Both the position numbers and the translations under genes were made by a program. From CAVTLG01 sp963735495 (lineage in GTDB: Bacteria > Chloroflexota > Ktedonobacteria > Ktedonobacterales > Ktedonobacteraceae): 64,000 nt of DNA. Below the pieces are notes generated by a model, which saw only the letters and a list, made by a program, of their open reading frames with translations, ran no database searches and was not told the origin of the DNA. How positions within the stretch are numbered: position 1 is the stretch's first letter; every line of letters starts with the position of its first letter. The stretch lies in assembly GCA_963735495.1 (NCBI GenBank), contig CAVTLG010000002.1, positions 186,001 through 250,000 on the forward strand. The letters are read 5' to 3'. Below, piece by piece: positions 1-11,953 of the stretch.

Positions 1-62
1 AGCTTCGGTTGGTCCTGAGTGGAGGCAGAGGCATTTAACAAGCAGCCCCTGCCTACAACAGG

Positions 63-1871
63 CTACTTGATATTTAAGACCGGGATCTTGGAGACAGTCC
101 AGCGGGAATTCGGGCTGGCAACCTCGAACTGTACCATCGAGATAGCATCTGTGGGACAGCGTACGATACACAGGCCACAACGAATACACTTTTCTTCGTC
201 GATGATCATGTCTGCCCCACCACGCCAGCGTTCGGCATCCTGGTGCAGCGGATCACTTTTGACCACGCGCGAAAGCCCCTCCATGCTGATACAGTCATAC
301 GGGCAGATATCTACACAGCCAGAACACAGAATACAGATTGAGGGGTCAATCATAATATTCAACTGACATTGCAGACAGCGACGAGCCTGGATGACAGCCT
401 GCTCCGCAGTATAGCCAGTCTCGGTTTCACGGGTATTACTATAGCGATCCTGCAAGGGCAGAGACGGGATCATCTGGTGCGCGATGGACTCATAATTGTC
501 GACCATGCCGCGCCGGTAGTCCGGCAATTCTATCTCTTCCGCCGGCTCAGCAGGATTATCAACGCCACCCAGGTAGCGATTGATGGCGGCAGCAGCATCC
601 CGTCCGTCACCAATAGCAGAGATCAAGTTGCGCGAACCCTGCGTAAAATCTCCACCAGCGAAGAGTCCTGGATGGCTTGTCATCCAGCTATCGAGGTCGA
701 TCAGGGGTACGCCCCACTTGTTCACTTCCAGACCCAGCTCCTCAGCAGGTATCCAGGAGGTATCGCTGTACTGACCAAAAGCGGAGATCACCGAATCGAC
801 CTCGATTTCGAATTCAGTACCAGGGATCGGGACTGGTCGGCGGCGCCCACCGGCGTCAGGATCACCAAGTTTGTTGCGAATGAAGCGCACACTGCTGGCG
901 TGGATACCATCCTGGCTGAGAACCTCCAACTGGTAAACGAGGTAGTTAAACTCGACCTTCTCAAAGACCGCCTCGTCAACTTCATATTCATCCGAGCCAG
1001 CCTCTTCGCGTGAACGTCGGTACATCACGTAAACCTTCTCGGCTCCGAAGCGGATCGCGGTACGACAGCAGTCCATCGCCGTGAAACCAGAACCCAGCAC
1101 GGCTACACGCTTGCCGATAAACGCAGGCTCACCATAGTTCGTCTTCTCCAGCAGACGAATGCCATCCTCAACACCCTTCAGGTTTGCACCAGGAATCACT
1201 TTATTATCCGGCCCAATGATTGAGTTCGGGATATAGCAGCCAGCAGCCAGATACACTGCATCATACTCTTTCAGCAGGTCCGCGACCTGGATATCACGTC
1301 CGACGCGCGCGTTATACTTCACATCGACGCCGATATCTTCCATGTACTCGTCACATTCTTCTGTAGTGACATAACGTGGAAGACGCCAGACGGGGATACC
1401 GTTCACCATGACACCGCCAGCAGTGGGATACTGCTCATACAGAGTGACCGGATAGCCCATCTCGCGCAAGTCACGTGCACAGGCCATACCAGCGGAACCA
1501 GCACCCACAATCGCCACTTTTTTCTCTTTCGTTACCGGCGGACGTACAGCGTGATGGCGGTATGCACGATTATCGGCGGCGGCACGTTTGAGCCAGCAGA
1601 TGGCGATAGGTTTGCCATCAACTTTATTACGGCGGCAGACTGGCTCACACGGTCGTGCGCAGGTACGACCTAGCACACCGGGCACAACGTTCGCTTTGCG
1701 GTTGAGCAAATACGCCTCATCGAAACGCGCTTGTGAAATTAAACCAATGTAGGTAGAGACATCTGTGTGAGCAGGACAACCTACCTGGCAAGGAATATTT
1801 GTTTGATACCAGTCTGGAGTCACCCCCACCGAGCGGTATCGAGCATCCAATTCTCTATCGGGATCAATCAT
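63..1871 (-). CDS. GltD-like FAD/NAD(P) oxidoreductase with C-terminal ferredoxin domain
   Basis: Predicted cytosolic flavoprotein related to the small (beta) subunit of glutamate synthase, about 602 aa. An N-terminal Cys-rich Fe-S domain (CQVGCPAH, then CARPCEPVC) is followed by an FAD Rossmann motif (VAIVGAGSAGMACA, about residue 120) and a second dinucleotide site (VAVLGSGFTAMDCC, about 260). The C-terminus holds CLQCQ and two [4Fe-4S] ferredoxin motifs (CILCSGCVDICP and CIRCGLCIVRCP). The start was placed at the internal ATG (MIDPD) because AGGAAAGG lies just upstream of it. No glutamate synthase large subunit is adjacent, so it probably moves electrons between NAD(P)H and an unknown ferredoxin-linked partner rather than making glutamate. 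The fold is confident; the substrate is unknown. Confidence 0.85.
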   Translation of the reverse strand: MIDPDRELDARYRSVGVTPDWYQTNIPCQVGCPAHTDVSTYIGLISQARFDEAYLLNRKANVVPGVLGRTCARPCEPVCRRNKVDGKPIAICWLKRAAADNRAYRHHAVRPPVTKEKKVAIVGAGSAGMACARDLREMGYPVTLYEQYPTAGGVMVNGIPVWRLPRYVTTEECDEYMEDIGVDVKYNARVGRDIQVADLLKEYDAVYLAAGCYIPNSIIGPDNKVIPGANLKGVEDGIRLLEKTNYGEPAFIGKRVAVLGSGFTAMDCCRTAIRFGAEKVYVMYRRSREEAGSDEYEVDEAVFEKVEFNYLVYQLEVLSQDGIHASSVRFIRNKLGDPDAGGRRRPVPIPGTEFEIEVDSVISAFGQYSDTSWIPAEELGLEVNKWGVPLIDLDSWMTSHPGLFAGGDFTQGSRNLISAIGDGRDAAAAINRYLGGVDNPAEPAEEIELPDYRRGMVDNYESIAHQMIPSLPLQDRYSNTRETETGYTAEQAVIQARRCLQCQLNIMIDPSICILCSGCVDICPYDCISMEGLSRVVKSDPLHQDAERWRGGADMIIDEEKCIRCGLCIVRCPTDAISMVQFEVASPNSRWTVSKIPVLNIK

Positions 1872-2213
1872 CTTACAAAGTCCTTTCCTAGTACCGGAAG
1901 ACTCTCCCAATGCAGAGGTATATAAGCAACCGGAACAGGGGGAGACAATTCTAGCTTTCGTGACGAAAGACTGGGTGGTCTATGCCTGATAAAATAATAC
2001 TCCTGCTAAGCCCCAGACCACTGCTTAGAGGAAAATATACTCGCTTTTTGCAGTACCGCGTATTTTAAGGATAATTTTCCTTGTCAGATTATAGCATAAG
2101 GCGAGACACAGGAACAAGATGAGCACTGCCCGCAACCACTTCTCTGAGGCGGCACAGAGGACTCACCTGCTCCAGGCAGAGCAGCTCAACTCGTGATCAG
2201 TGAGATAGAGGCA
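1872..2213. other. intergenic region without a gene
   Basis: No coding frame with a plausible start is visible between the oxidoreductase and the FHA gene, which are both on the minus strand. The part next to the oxidoreductase holds its likely promoter (1919-1948). A short CTAAGC/GCTTAG hairpin lies near 2008-2031. The remainder shows nothing I can name. Confidence 0.5.
1919..1948 (-). promoter_or_regulatory. candidate promoter of the oxidoreductase gene
   Basis: Reading the minus strand, TTGTCT (1943-1948) is followed after 18 bp by TATATA (1919-1924), about 48 bp before the start codon. Each box matches the sigma-70 consensus at 4 of 6 positions, so this is a moderate candidate. Confidence 0.35.
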
Positions 2214-3182
2214 TCAACCAGCTTGTCCAGACGCTGTCTGCAAACTGGTAATCTTCCAGCTACCATCGCTCTCTTTGCCAAGTACAGCCTCTGCGACCCC
2301 ATTAGCAGCAGCGTCGTCAGCAAAGTCCAGTGTCACATTCGCCGTAGCAGTACTGCCATTCACGTTCAGTGAGGTATAATCGCACGTTGACACTTTATGG
2401 CCAGCCAGCGTGCCGGTCCAGGCCGACTCAGGCAATTCACTTTGATAGCTGGCAGAGAATTCGTTATAAGCCCCTTGATAGTCGCCACCCTTCATATCAC
2501 TACAAAACGTATCGAGCGTTTTTGTGGGCGAAGAAGCATCGACAACAAACACCAGCACTGCACAAAGAGCAATACCCAGAACCAGCACACCGCCTATAAT
2601 ACCAAGCGTAATCCATAACCAACGCAAACTGCGCCTTGGAGCAGCAACAGGGTATGCGCCCGCAGGTCCGTAGCCAGCAGGAAAGTAGCCGGGTTGCGAT
2701 GGCACAGGGAACGCTGGTTGTTCAGCATATTGTGATGGCATAGGGGGATATGCTTGATGGATCTGTTGGTTTTGTACAGCTTGCGGTTGTTGATAGGCTG
2801 GATATGACGACCCTGAAGCCGACGCTGGCAGAGTAGCCCGGTATGCGTTATCTTCTGGCTGAGGATCAGCTCGCATAGTTGGGTCAATAGCCTGAGCGCC
2901 ACTGACCGTATAAGAGAAAACCGTATCGCCAATGCGGATAACGTCGCCATTAGAGAGGGGACGTGGCACCTCACGCTCGACACGCTGTTCATTCACAAAC
3001 GTCCCATTCGTGCTTCCGAGTTCGAGCAGATTATAGCCTTGACCGGTAAAGTCAATACGGGCATGATGAGACGAAGCTTTCGTATCGTTAATGATCAACT
3101 GATTATCCGGGCCACGTCCAATAGTAATCCCGCTTGTGCTGAGAGAGACCTGCCCAAATGGCCCATTGAGCATTGCATCCAT
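2214..3182 (-). CDS. FHA domain membrane protein
   Basis: Signal-reading protein of about 322 aa. The N-terminal FHA domain (about residues 5-95) shows the core motifs of a phosphothreonine-binding fold: GRGPDNQL, SSHHARID and LGSTNGTFVN. A Gln/Pro/Tyr-rich linker (about 105-185) leads to one strong transmembrane helix (about 190-217). The extracytoplasmic C-terminal domain resembles DUF4878/lumazine-binding-like folds (TPTKTLDTFCSDMKGGDY). The start was set at the ATG preceded by AGAGGGGG rather than at an upstream in-frame codon. No Ser/Thr kinase is adjacent, so its phospho-partner is encoded elsewhere. It probably couples an internal phospho-signal to an outer-surface domain; that role is inferred. 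Confidence 0.85.
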   Translation of the reverse strand: MDAMLNGPFGQVSLSTSGITIGRGPDNQLIINDTKASSHHARIDFTGQGYNLLELGSTNGTFVNEQRVEREVPRPLSNGDVIRIGDTVFSYTVSGAQAIDPTMRADPQPEDNAYRATLPASASGSSYPAYQQPQAVQNQQIHQAYPPMPSQYAEQPAFPVPSQPGYFPAGYGPAGAYPVAAPRRSLRWLWITLGIIGGVLVLGIALCAVLVFVVDASSPTKTLDTFCSDMKGGDYQGAYNEFSASYQSELPESAWTGTLAGHKVSTCDYTSLNVNGSTATANVTLDFADDAAANGVAEAVLGKESDGSWKITSLQTASGQAG

Positions 3183-3448
3183 GATAAAACCCCCTCTACC
3201 AGATTCTGGTTTGCAAGTCATATTATGGTAATCTTCGTGAGTCTATCATAGATAGACGAAGATTGTCTACGACCTCGTGCGAGAACGTCCAGCCATCTGC
3301 ATCGTCTGTTTCTACTGATCACTGCGTATTGCAAAAGATGAGAAAAACGTGCATACTACCCATGTTGCAACCTGACTACATAAAAACAAGTATAGTAATT
3401 AGCACAAAGACTTTATAGAGTCTGCATTTTTTTAAAAAGGAGTCGCCT

Positions 3449-3865
3449 GTGAGCGATAACTTACCTCAGTACGATGACGCCACCGTCATCAGCACCAGCC
3501 GGTTGACCAAAGCATTTGGCAAACTGGTCGCGGTCAATGATTTAAATCTGCAGGTGATGCGTGGTGATGTCTTCGGCTTTCTGGGACCAAATGGATCGGG
3601 CAAAACGACGACTATTCGCATGCTATTAGGTCTGATCCGTCCCAGTGCCGGACGCGCTGTCATCTTCGGTATGGACAATGCCTATCAATTACCACTCATT
3701 CTACAACGCATAGGTGCTATCGTAGAGACTCCCATTTTCTATCCCTACCTATCAGGCATCGATAATCTGCGCGTCATTGCCGCAAATTCAGGCATGGTGA
3801 TTGGCCAAGCCAATGACCACCGACTCGCAGAGGTGCTCGAACATCGTGGAGTTGCGTGCGTTTGA
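3449..3865 (+). CDS. ABC transporter ATP-binding protein, N-terminal part (frameshifted)
   Basis: Begins at a GTG preceded by AAGGAG. It carries the first half of an ABC-2 type ATPase: a beta-rich N-terminus, Walker A GPNGSGKTT (about residues 46-54) and the Q-loop region. After codon 131 (GAA, 3839-3841) one extra base moves the reading frame, and the natural continuation (IVELRAFEKLAYRKYSLG) is found in the +1 frame from 3843. The last residues before the stop at 3865 are therefore out of frame. The shift lies in the octamer GCTCGAAC at 3835-3842. Joined, the protein would be about 357 aa, normal for the family. Either the gene is broken or the base is a sequence error. Confidence 0.85.
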   Translation: MSDNLPQYDDATVISTSRLTKAFGKLVAVNDLNLQVMRGDVFGFLGPNGSGKTTTIRMLLGLIRPSAGRAVIFGMDNAYQLPLILQRIGAIVETPIFYPYLSGIDNLRVIAANSGMVIGQANDHRLAEVLEHRGVACV

Positions 3866-4523
3866 GAAACTCGCGTATCGTAAGTATTCGTTGGGTATGA
3901 AACAGCGCCTGGGCATCGCCGCTGCCTTACTTAATGATCCTGAAATAGTGATGCTGGATGAACCCACGAATGGCCTGGACCCTTCGGGCGTCATTGAAAT
4001 TCGCCAACTCATTCAGCGCCTATCCGCATTGGGCAAAACCGTTTTTCTCTCCAGCCATATCCTCTCTGAAGTACAACAGGTCTGCAATCGTGTCGCCTTT
4101 TTACGCAAAGGAAACCTGGTTAAACAGGGTAATGTGAAAGATCTCCTCAGCGAAAAAGAGCAAATCGAGGTGCGTATGGGTCAGGAAGATCAGACCCAGA
4201 ATGCCTTTGGTGTATTGCAACGTGCTCAAGAGTATGAAGCCCATTGGATTAGCGATATCAAAATAGAGAAAAATAAGCAGAACCTGTCAATATTAACGCT
4301 TGATGCACCTGCTGCCCATTCTGCTGATGTGAATATGTTGCTTGCGCAACATAGTCTCTTCGCCGCCGAAATCCACCCGCGCGAAGGTACCCTGGAAGAG
4401 ATCTTTTTAGAGGTTGTCGGCACACCCACGCCCGGACAAGGACCGCTCGCCGGATCAAGCATTGGAGGCACACTGGTCACTGCATATACATCAACAGCAG
4501 AAGGCAAGGGAGGGACACGATGA
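3843..4523 (+). CDS. ABC transporter ATP-binding protein, C-terminal part (frameshifted)
   Basis: Continues the preceding ATPase in the +1 frame. It contains the ABC signature (YSLGMKQRLGIAAALL), Walker B (IVMLDEPTNGLDPSG) and the switch His (FLSSHILSEV), so together the halves hold every catalytic motif. The C-terminal region is typical of bacitracin/multidrug-type ABC-2 ATPases. Its stop overlaps the start of the permease gene (ATGA at 4520-4523), which indicates translational coupling and a two-gene exporter operon. The substrate cannot be told from sequence. Confidence 0.85.
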   Translation: MVELRAFEKLAYRKYSLGMKQRLGIAAALLNDPEIVMLDEPTNGLDPSGVIEIRQLIQRLSALGKTVFLSSHILSEVQQVCNRVAFLRKGNLVKQGNVKDLLSEKEQIEVRMGQEDQTQNAFGVLQRAQEYEAHWISDIKIEKNKQNLSILTLDAPAAHSADVNMLLAQHSLFAAEIHPREGTLEEIFLEVVGTPTPGQGPLAGSSIGGTLVTAYTSTAEGKGGTR

Positions 4524-5014
4524 GCACGATACCACAGGCCACAGCGAAACAACCAGTCTCTGCACCCAGGCGTAGCGCCAGTGTCGTGATGGGTAGCCAG
4601 GGCTTCTTGAGTGTCCTCTTCCGCTCAATCAGTGCAGAATTGTACAAAATTCAGCGCCGCCTGATGTCAAAAATACTCTTGATAGTCGCCATCCCTATCA
4701 TGATCATCATCTTCTGTTTTATTGCATTGCCCACCATCATCACGATCGGAGCACCGGCCACAACATACCTGCAATCTTGCTCTAACACGAGCAGTTTCAG
4801 CATAAGTGGAGGTACACCGCCCTGCGAAAAATCCAGCACACCAACACAAGCAGAGATCAACCAGGCACAGCAATATAAACAAAATCTCATCACCCAATAC
4901 TCAGCCCCACTCCGCTTGCCGAGTTTCTCTGACAGAGTCTGTTGGCGTTATCAACTATGTTGGTTTGATCATCCTTATCATCCTGGCAGCAACTATCGTT
5001 GGTGGCGAATATAG
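4520..5014 (+). CDS. ABC-2 permease, N-terminal part (frameshifted)
   Basis: Membrane partner of the upstream ATPase. After a polar N-terminus (about 45 residues) there is one hydrophobic helix (about 50-75, KILLIVAIPIMIIIFCFIAL) and a large extracytoplasmic loop containing two Cys. The frame is lost at about 4922-4926, where the sequence AGTTTCTCTG appears to have one T too many; LPS should continue as SLTESVGVINYVG. Residues beyond that point in this frame are spurious. This is the second +1 shift in a row within one operon. Confidence 0.8.
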   Translation: MSTIPQATAKQPVSAPRRSASVVMGSQGFLSVLFRSISAELYKIQRRLMSKILLIVAIPIMIIIFCFIALPTIITIGAPATTYLQSCSNTSSFSISGGTPPCEKSSTPTQAEINQAQQYKQNLITQYSAPLRLPSFSDRVCWRYQLCWFDHPYHPGSNYRWWRI

Positions 5015-5600
5015 TGTTGGCACAATTCGCTTGCTGCTGACCCGTGGTCCCACGCGCACACAGTACTTTCTAGCCAAGATTGGTGCTATCCTGATCAGCA
5101 TTGTTGCGGTCTTGCTGGCGTTGGCAATCGTAGGCATCGTAACAGGTACATTACTTAACTTTATAACAGGCATAGCCATCAGCAGCAGTTTCCTCACAGG
5201 AACATGGATACTGCATGCCGTACTCTACTTACTCACGGCAACGCTTGGTTTGTTTGTCTATACGATGCTCGCACTTTGTTTGTGTACCTTGGGCAGAGCG
5301 ACGGCGGCAGGTCTGGCCGGCGCGCTAGTCTGGTGGTTCCTCGAAGGTGTTATTGGCACAGTTCTCACCTTGATAGGGACATTGAACAAAGGCACGCTTG
5401 CTGATATACTGAAGGCAGTCCCTAATTACTTTATCGGCAATAACGTCACTGCCTTACTAGACAATCAGACTCAATACCTGACAGGCGGCCAGGGATCAGC
5501 AATCTCAAATGTGCATGCACTCCTCGTGCTAGCAGCTTACCTGATCGTATTCATCGGTGGAGCATGGTGGGTTCATCACAGTCGAGACGTCACGAATTAA
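4926..5600 (+). CDS. ABC-2 permease, C-terminal part (frameshifted)
   Basis: In-frame continuation of the permease after the +1 shift. It contains the family hallmark GGEYSVGTIRLLLTRGPTR followed by about five hydrophobic segments, ending in a helix and a short basic tail. Joined with the upstream part the protein would be about 359 aa with six transmembrane helices, normal for ABC-2 permeases. A hairpin terminator follows 15 bp after the stop. Confidence 0.8.
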   Translation, partial: SLTESVGVINYVGLIILIILAATIVGGEYSVGTIRLLLTRGPTRTQYFLAKIGAILISIVAVLLALAIVGIVTGTLLNFITGIAISSSFLTGTWILHAVLYLLTATLGLFVYTMLALCLCTLGRATAAGLAGALVWWFLEGVIGTVLTLIGTLNKGTLADILKAVPNYFIGNNVTALLDNQTQYLTGGQGSAISNVHALLVLAAYLIVFIGGAWWVHHSRDVTN

Positions 5601-5614
5601 TCTTGAATAGGCAC

Positions 5615-5657
5615 AAGTCATCCCGCATCTCTACACGAGAAAAATGCGGGATGGCTT
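5615..5657 (+). terminator. hairpin after the ABC exporter operon
   Basis: A 14-bp stem (5615-5628 with 5644-5657, core CATCCCGCAT/ATGCGGGATG, one T-G wobble) around a 15-base loop. No long T run follows, so it may act as a weak terminator or mRNA end stabiliser ahead of queG. Confidence 0.55.
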
Positions 5658-5672
5658 CTAGCAGGCAATAGC

Positions 5673-6887
5673 ATGCTCAACACACATACGATCAAAGAGT
5701 ACGCATACTCGCTCGGCTTTGACGCAGTACGTATTACGACAGCAGCAGAGTTCCCCACTACTGAGCATATCATCAAAGAGCGCATTGCTCAGGGCCTTAT
5801 GGAAGGTCTTCCCTGGTTCACTGCGGAACGGGCAGCCGTATCTTGTCACCCGGATGCATTGCTACCAGACGCACAATCCATTATCGCCCTGGCACAGTGT
5901 TATTTAACACAACAACCCGAACCGCCCAACGGTAGCCAACCACAAGGACTCATCTCACGCTATGCCTGGGGAAATGATTATCACGATAGTATTAAACCAA
6001 AGCTGCAACAATTCGCAGCCTGGCTGCATGAAAACGCCCGCGATGAGCAGGGTGACACATTGGAGACGCGCCTTTTTGTGGATACAGGACGCATGGTGGA
6101 TCGCGCAGTAGCACAACGTGCGGGACTTGGTTGGTATGGCAAAAATACCAATATCTTAACGAAGAGCTGGGGGTCCTGGGTCTTCCTGGCAGAGATTGTA
6201 ACAAACCTGCCACTTGCCCCCGACGAGCCGTTACAAGCCAGTTGCGGTCATTGCGAGATCTGTTTACATGCCTGCCCAACTGGAGCGCTTCCCAACCCCT
6301 ATGAACTGGATAGTACGCGCTGTATTTCGTTTCTGACCATTGAATTGCGTGGCAGTATTCCACTAGAGCTACGCCCTTTGATGGGTAATCTCATCTTTGG
6401 CTGTGATATCTGCCAGGAAGTTTGCCCGGTCAATAAGGTAGCAGAGAAGCGACTGGGATTGCGAGACAAAGCCACAGGAGCACCACTCATTGCACTTCAG
6501 GATGTAAAAAAAAGAGCACATTTCCAGGTCCACGAGGAGTTTCGTCCGCGACCAACCGTAAATAGTACTCCTGAGCTTATTCCATTGCTTTCCCTCACTG
6601 AGGAACAATTTCGCGAACGCTTCAAAGGCAGCCCTATCAAACGTGCAAAGCGTAGAGGGCTCCTACGCAATGTCTGTGTTGCGCTAGGCAATAGTGGAGA
6701 TCAACAAGCTGTACCCGCTCTCATCGACGCCTTACATGACAACGAAGCACTTGTGCGCGGCCACGCCGCATGGGCACTCGGTCGTTTAGGAGGCGCACAG
6801 GCACTGGACGCTCTCCATACCGCATTGGAGATGGAACAGAATACAGAAGTACAACAAGAAATACGTTGTGCACTGGCCGACACATAA
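5673..6887 (+). CDS. queG: epoxyqueuosine reductase QueG
   Basis: Cobalamin- and Fe-S-dependent enzyme that reduces epoxyqueuosine to queuosine in tRNA, the last step of queuosine modification; cytosolic. The 404-aa protein has the family signature LFVDTGRMVDRAVAQRAGLGWYG (quoted here in two parts: LFVDTGRMVDRA and AGLGWYGKNTN) with the catalytic Asp, and two Cys motifs for [4Fe-4S] clusters (CGHCEICLHACPTGA near 192 and CDICQEVCPVN near 245). C-terminal HEAT-like repeats (about 325-404, VRGHAAWALGRLGG) are those usually seen in QueG. It stands alone, without other queuosine genes nearby. Confidence 0.93.
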   Translation: MLNTHTIKEYAYSLGFDAVRITTAAEFPTTEHIIKERIAQGLMEGLPWFTAERAAVSCHPDALLPDAQSIIALAQCYLTQQPEPPNGSQPQGLISRYAWGNDYHDSIKPKLQQFAAWLHENARDEQGDTLETRLFVDTGRMVDRAVAQRAGLGWYGKNTNILTKSWGSWVFLAEIVTNLPLAPDEPLQASCGHCEICLHACPTGALPNPYELDSTRCISFLTIELRGSIPLELRPLMGNLIFGCDICQEVCPVNKVAEKRLGLRDKATGAPLIALQDVKKRAHFQVHEEFRPRPTVNSTPELIPLLSLTEEQFRERFKGSPIKRAKRRGLLRNVCVALGNSGDQQAVPALIDALHDNEALVRGHAAWALGRLGGAQALDALHTALEMEQNTEVQQEIRCALADT

Positions 6888-7219
6888 TTGAAAATTATCT
6901 CACCTCTACTGAAATACTAAAAATCTTACCATGCTACGTTCTAAGATAGGAAAACTAAAAAGTACGTGTTGGAAATTTATAGCAGATAAAGAATAAAATT
7001 ATGACAGATACTATCTTATCTTAGAATCTAGATCGTATTGAGTAATAGATGAGGTAATACGTATGAAAGGAAGGGCCTGTCTTCCTCGTCTCAATTAGCC
7101 GTTTTTACCTTCTCCAGCGGCTGACACTTGACCCATCGCTAGCTATGGAGATCATGGATGATATCTTGGAGTTTTTGTTATCGTAAAACAAACTTTTCGC
7201 TGTAAAGGATGGATCTTCG
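6888..7219. other. intergenic region, AT-rich
   Basis: Between queG and the XRE/WD40 gene. The first 170 bp are AT-rich, the last 130 bp less so. No coding frame, tRNA or strong sigma-70 promoter pair could be identified; a TTGACC near 7130 has no good -10 box at the right distance. Confidence 0.4.
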
Positions 7220-8635
7220 ATGAAGCAAAGGTATACCCCCCGATTACGCCATGAGCGGGAACGACGTGGTTGGTCTCGCAATTACATTGCTGAACGGATT
7301 GAGGTTGATATGGTCACAGTGGGACGCTGGGAACGCGGAGAACGGCTCCCGCATCCCCTGTATAGACAGCAACTATGTGACCTTTTTGAAATGAGTGCAG
7401 AGGATCTCGGTCTGCTCTCAGAACCTCAAGAGCCAGAGGAAGTGACGCCCACAGCTAACGCATCTCTTGAAATCTCGCACACTACGAACGGAGTGGCAGA
7501 ACGTTCATCAGAACCACTCGTTCCTAGTGCGCTGACCATAGTTACCAGCCCTGCTCGGCAGATGCTCTTAACAGAGGAGAAAATGACGCCAGCCTCTTCG
7601 TTGCAATTCCAGCGTCGACGTGCACTTTTGATTGGACTCGGCGGACTCGGAGTCGCGGCCATAACTGGAGCTAGCTTCTTTTTCACCTCACATACATCAT
7701 CGCTATCTACATCTCCAACGATACCACCGAGCAAACCGTCTCAGCAGTTGCTTGATGCCAGTTCATATAACTGGGTCAACCGTTTAACCTGGCCCCCAAG
7801 TGGTAACGAGATTGCGGCAGCAACAGGCGCAAATATAGTTTCCATTTGGGACATGCAGAAAGCAGCGCTCATTTACAACATTCCCACGTTAGACCAATGG
7901 GTCAACGATATCTCCTGGTCAAAAACTGGCTGGATCGTATCTGCCAATGCTGGTAGCCTTCATAGCGGCTCCATTCAGGCATGGAAATATCCTGAAGTAA
8001 CGCCTGTAGTAACCTTGCAGCGTGACTATGCGCTTCGCACAGTATCCTGGTCGCCGAACGGAACATACCTGGCATTTGCAGGTCATACGACAACTGTCGA
8101 GGTCTGGAATCCCTTCACACTTCGTCAGGTGAGTCACTACGCATATCCAGCCCTTGGTTTACTAGGCATCAATCGCGTCAAATGGTCTGCAACAGGGACC
8201 CTGCTGGCATGCGCCACTGATGACGGCACCGTTCATGTATGGGAAGCACTCACAGGTAAGCGAAAAACCATCTATCATGGACACCAGCTTAGAGCAATTG
8301 ACATAGCCTGGTCTCCAGATGAGCGATACATCACATCGGCCAGTGCCGACAAAACAGTCCAGGTCTGGGAGGCATTGACTGGTCGAACCATACAAATCTA
8401 TGAAGGACACACAGGCGAGGTAGAAGCTGTTGACTGGTCCCTACAGGGTAAATATATCGCTTCAGGAGGGGCAGATTACACACTCCAGGTCTGGGAAGCA
8501 CTCACAGGCAAGCTAGTTGCCAAATATACGGGGATCGACAGTACAATAGAAGCCGTACTCTGGTCAAGTGACAGCACAAGGATTGCGATTGGCACAAACA
8601 AGCAAGGAATCGAAATCTGGCCTGCTCCCCGCTAG
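7220..8635 (+). CDS. XRE-family HTH protein with transmembrane anchor and WD40 propeller
   Basis: A 471-aa three-part protein. Residues about 5-60 form a Cro/C1-type helix-turn-helix (RERRGWSRNYIAERI...VGRWERGERLP). One hydrophobic helix (about 135-155) is preceded by three Arg, which predicts a cytoplasmic HTH and an extracytoplasmic C-terminus. The rest is a WD40 beta-propeller of about seven blades, three of which share the near-identical motif QVWEALTGK, a sign of recent blade duplication. The arrangement suggests a one-piece membrane sensor with the propeller outside and a DNA- or partner-binding head inside. No target gene is evident. Confidence 0.85.
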   Translation: MKQRYTPRLRHERERRGWSRNYIAERIEVDMVTVGRWERGERLPHPLYRQQLCDLFEMSAEDLGLLSEPQEPEEVTPTANASLEISHTTNGVAERSSEPLVPSALTIVTSPARQMLLTEEKMTPASSLQFQRRRALLIGLGGLGVAAITGASFFFTSHTSSLSTSPTIPPSKPSQQLLDASSYNWVNRLTWPPSGNEIAAATGANIVSIWDMQKAALIYNIPTLDQWVNDISWSKTGWIVSANAGSLHSGSIQAWKYPEVTPVVTLQRDYALRTVSWSPNGTYLAFAGHTTTVEVWNPFTLRQVSHYAYPALGLLGINRVKWSATGTLLACATDDGTVHVWEALTGKRKTIYHGHQLRAIDIAWSPDERYITSASADKTVQVWEALTGRTIQIYEGHTGEVEAVDWSLQGKYIASGGADYTLQVWEALTGKLVAKYTGIDSTIEAVLWSSDSTRIAIGTNKQGIEIWPAPR

Positions 8636-8686
8636 AAGGACTGACAGAGCAAAACTCGTCACAGGCTTCCTAATAGAGGATACCAT

Positions 8687-8721
8687 ACCAGATCAGGCAA
8701 TCAGGTTACTTCTGATCTGGT
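8687..8721 (+). terminator. hairpin after the XRE/WD40 gene
   Basis: ACCAGATCAG (8687-8696) pairs with CTGATCTGGT (8712-8721) around a 15-base loop, followed by GTGATTTCT. Located about 50 bp after the stop codon; probable terminator for the plus-strand gene. Confidence 0.55.
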
Positions 8722-8772
8722 GTGATTTCTAAGACAAATGGAGCCAACGAAAGAGAGGAGTCAAGAATTAAA

Positions 8773-8805
8773 AACCGCCAGCAAAAGTTTCTTATGCTGG
8801 CGGTT
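8773..8805 (-). terminator. rho-independent terminator of the 23S rRNA gene
   Basis: AACCGCCAGCA (8773-8783) and TGCTGGCGGTT (8795-8805) form a perfect 11-bp stem with an 11-base loop. Read on the minus strand the stem is followed by a run of T (GGTTTTTAATTCTTG), the classical signature. It lies about 130 bp beyond the 3' end of the 23S gene, just after the processing stalk. Confidence 0.85.
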
Positions 8806-8843
8806 GAGTATATACAATCATAAAGAGCAATAACAATGCAAGA

Positions 8844-8903
8844 GATATCATTTCCTCAATTTTGCCGAGCGCGCGACGCACAAGAGCGAAGCAGCGCATC
8901 ATC
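8844..8903 (-). repeat. 3' arm of the 23S rRNA processing stalk
   Basis: The trailer here is complementary to the 23S leader at 11954-12017. The core 8846-8871 pairs with 11989-12014 over 26 positions with no gaps; the only two differences between the arms are C/T changes that become G-U pairs in RNA. Weaker pairing continues towards the mature ends. Such stems are the normal RNase III substrate that releases pre-23S rRNA. Confidence 0.8.
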
Positions 8904-8935
8904 TCATCCCCCACAGAACCTCCACGCACGAGGGT

Positions 8936-11907
<2,972 letters not shown>

Positions 11908-11953
11908 GTTTCTCACCTAATCTCTTGGTGATTTGGTTCTGCCTGGTCTTTTT

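Noticed and set aside
3839..3868. Programmed +1 frameshift at GTT TGA in the ABC ATPase, as in prfB
   Set aside because: The homologous residues (IVELRAFEKL) are already in the +1 frame about 20 bp before the stop, so the shift must lie at GCTCGAAC and not at the stop codon.
8790..8935. Possible 5S rRNA downstream of the 23S
   Set aside because: No 5S consensus is present; the segment is the stalk arm and terminator.
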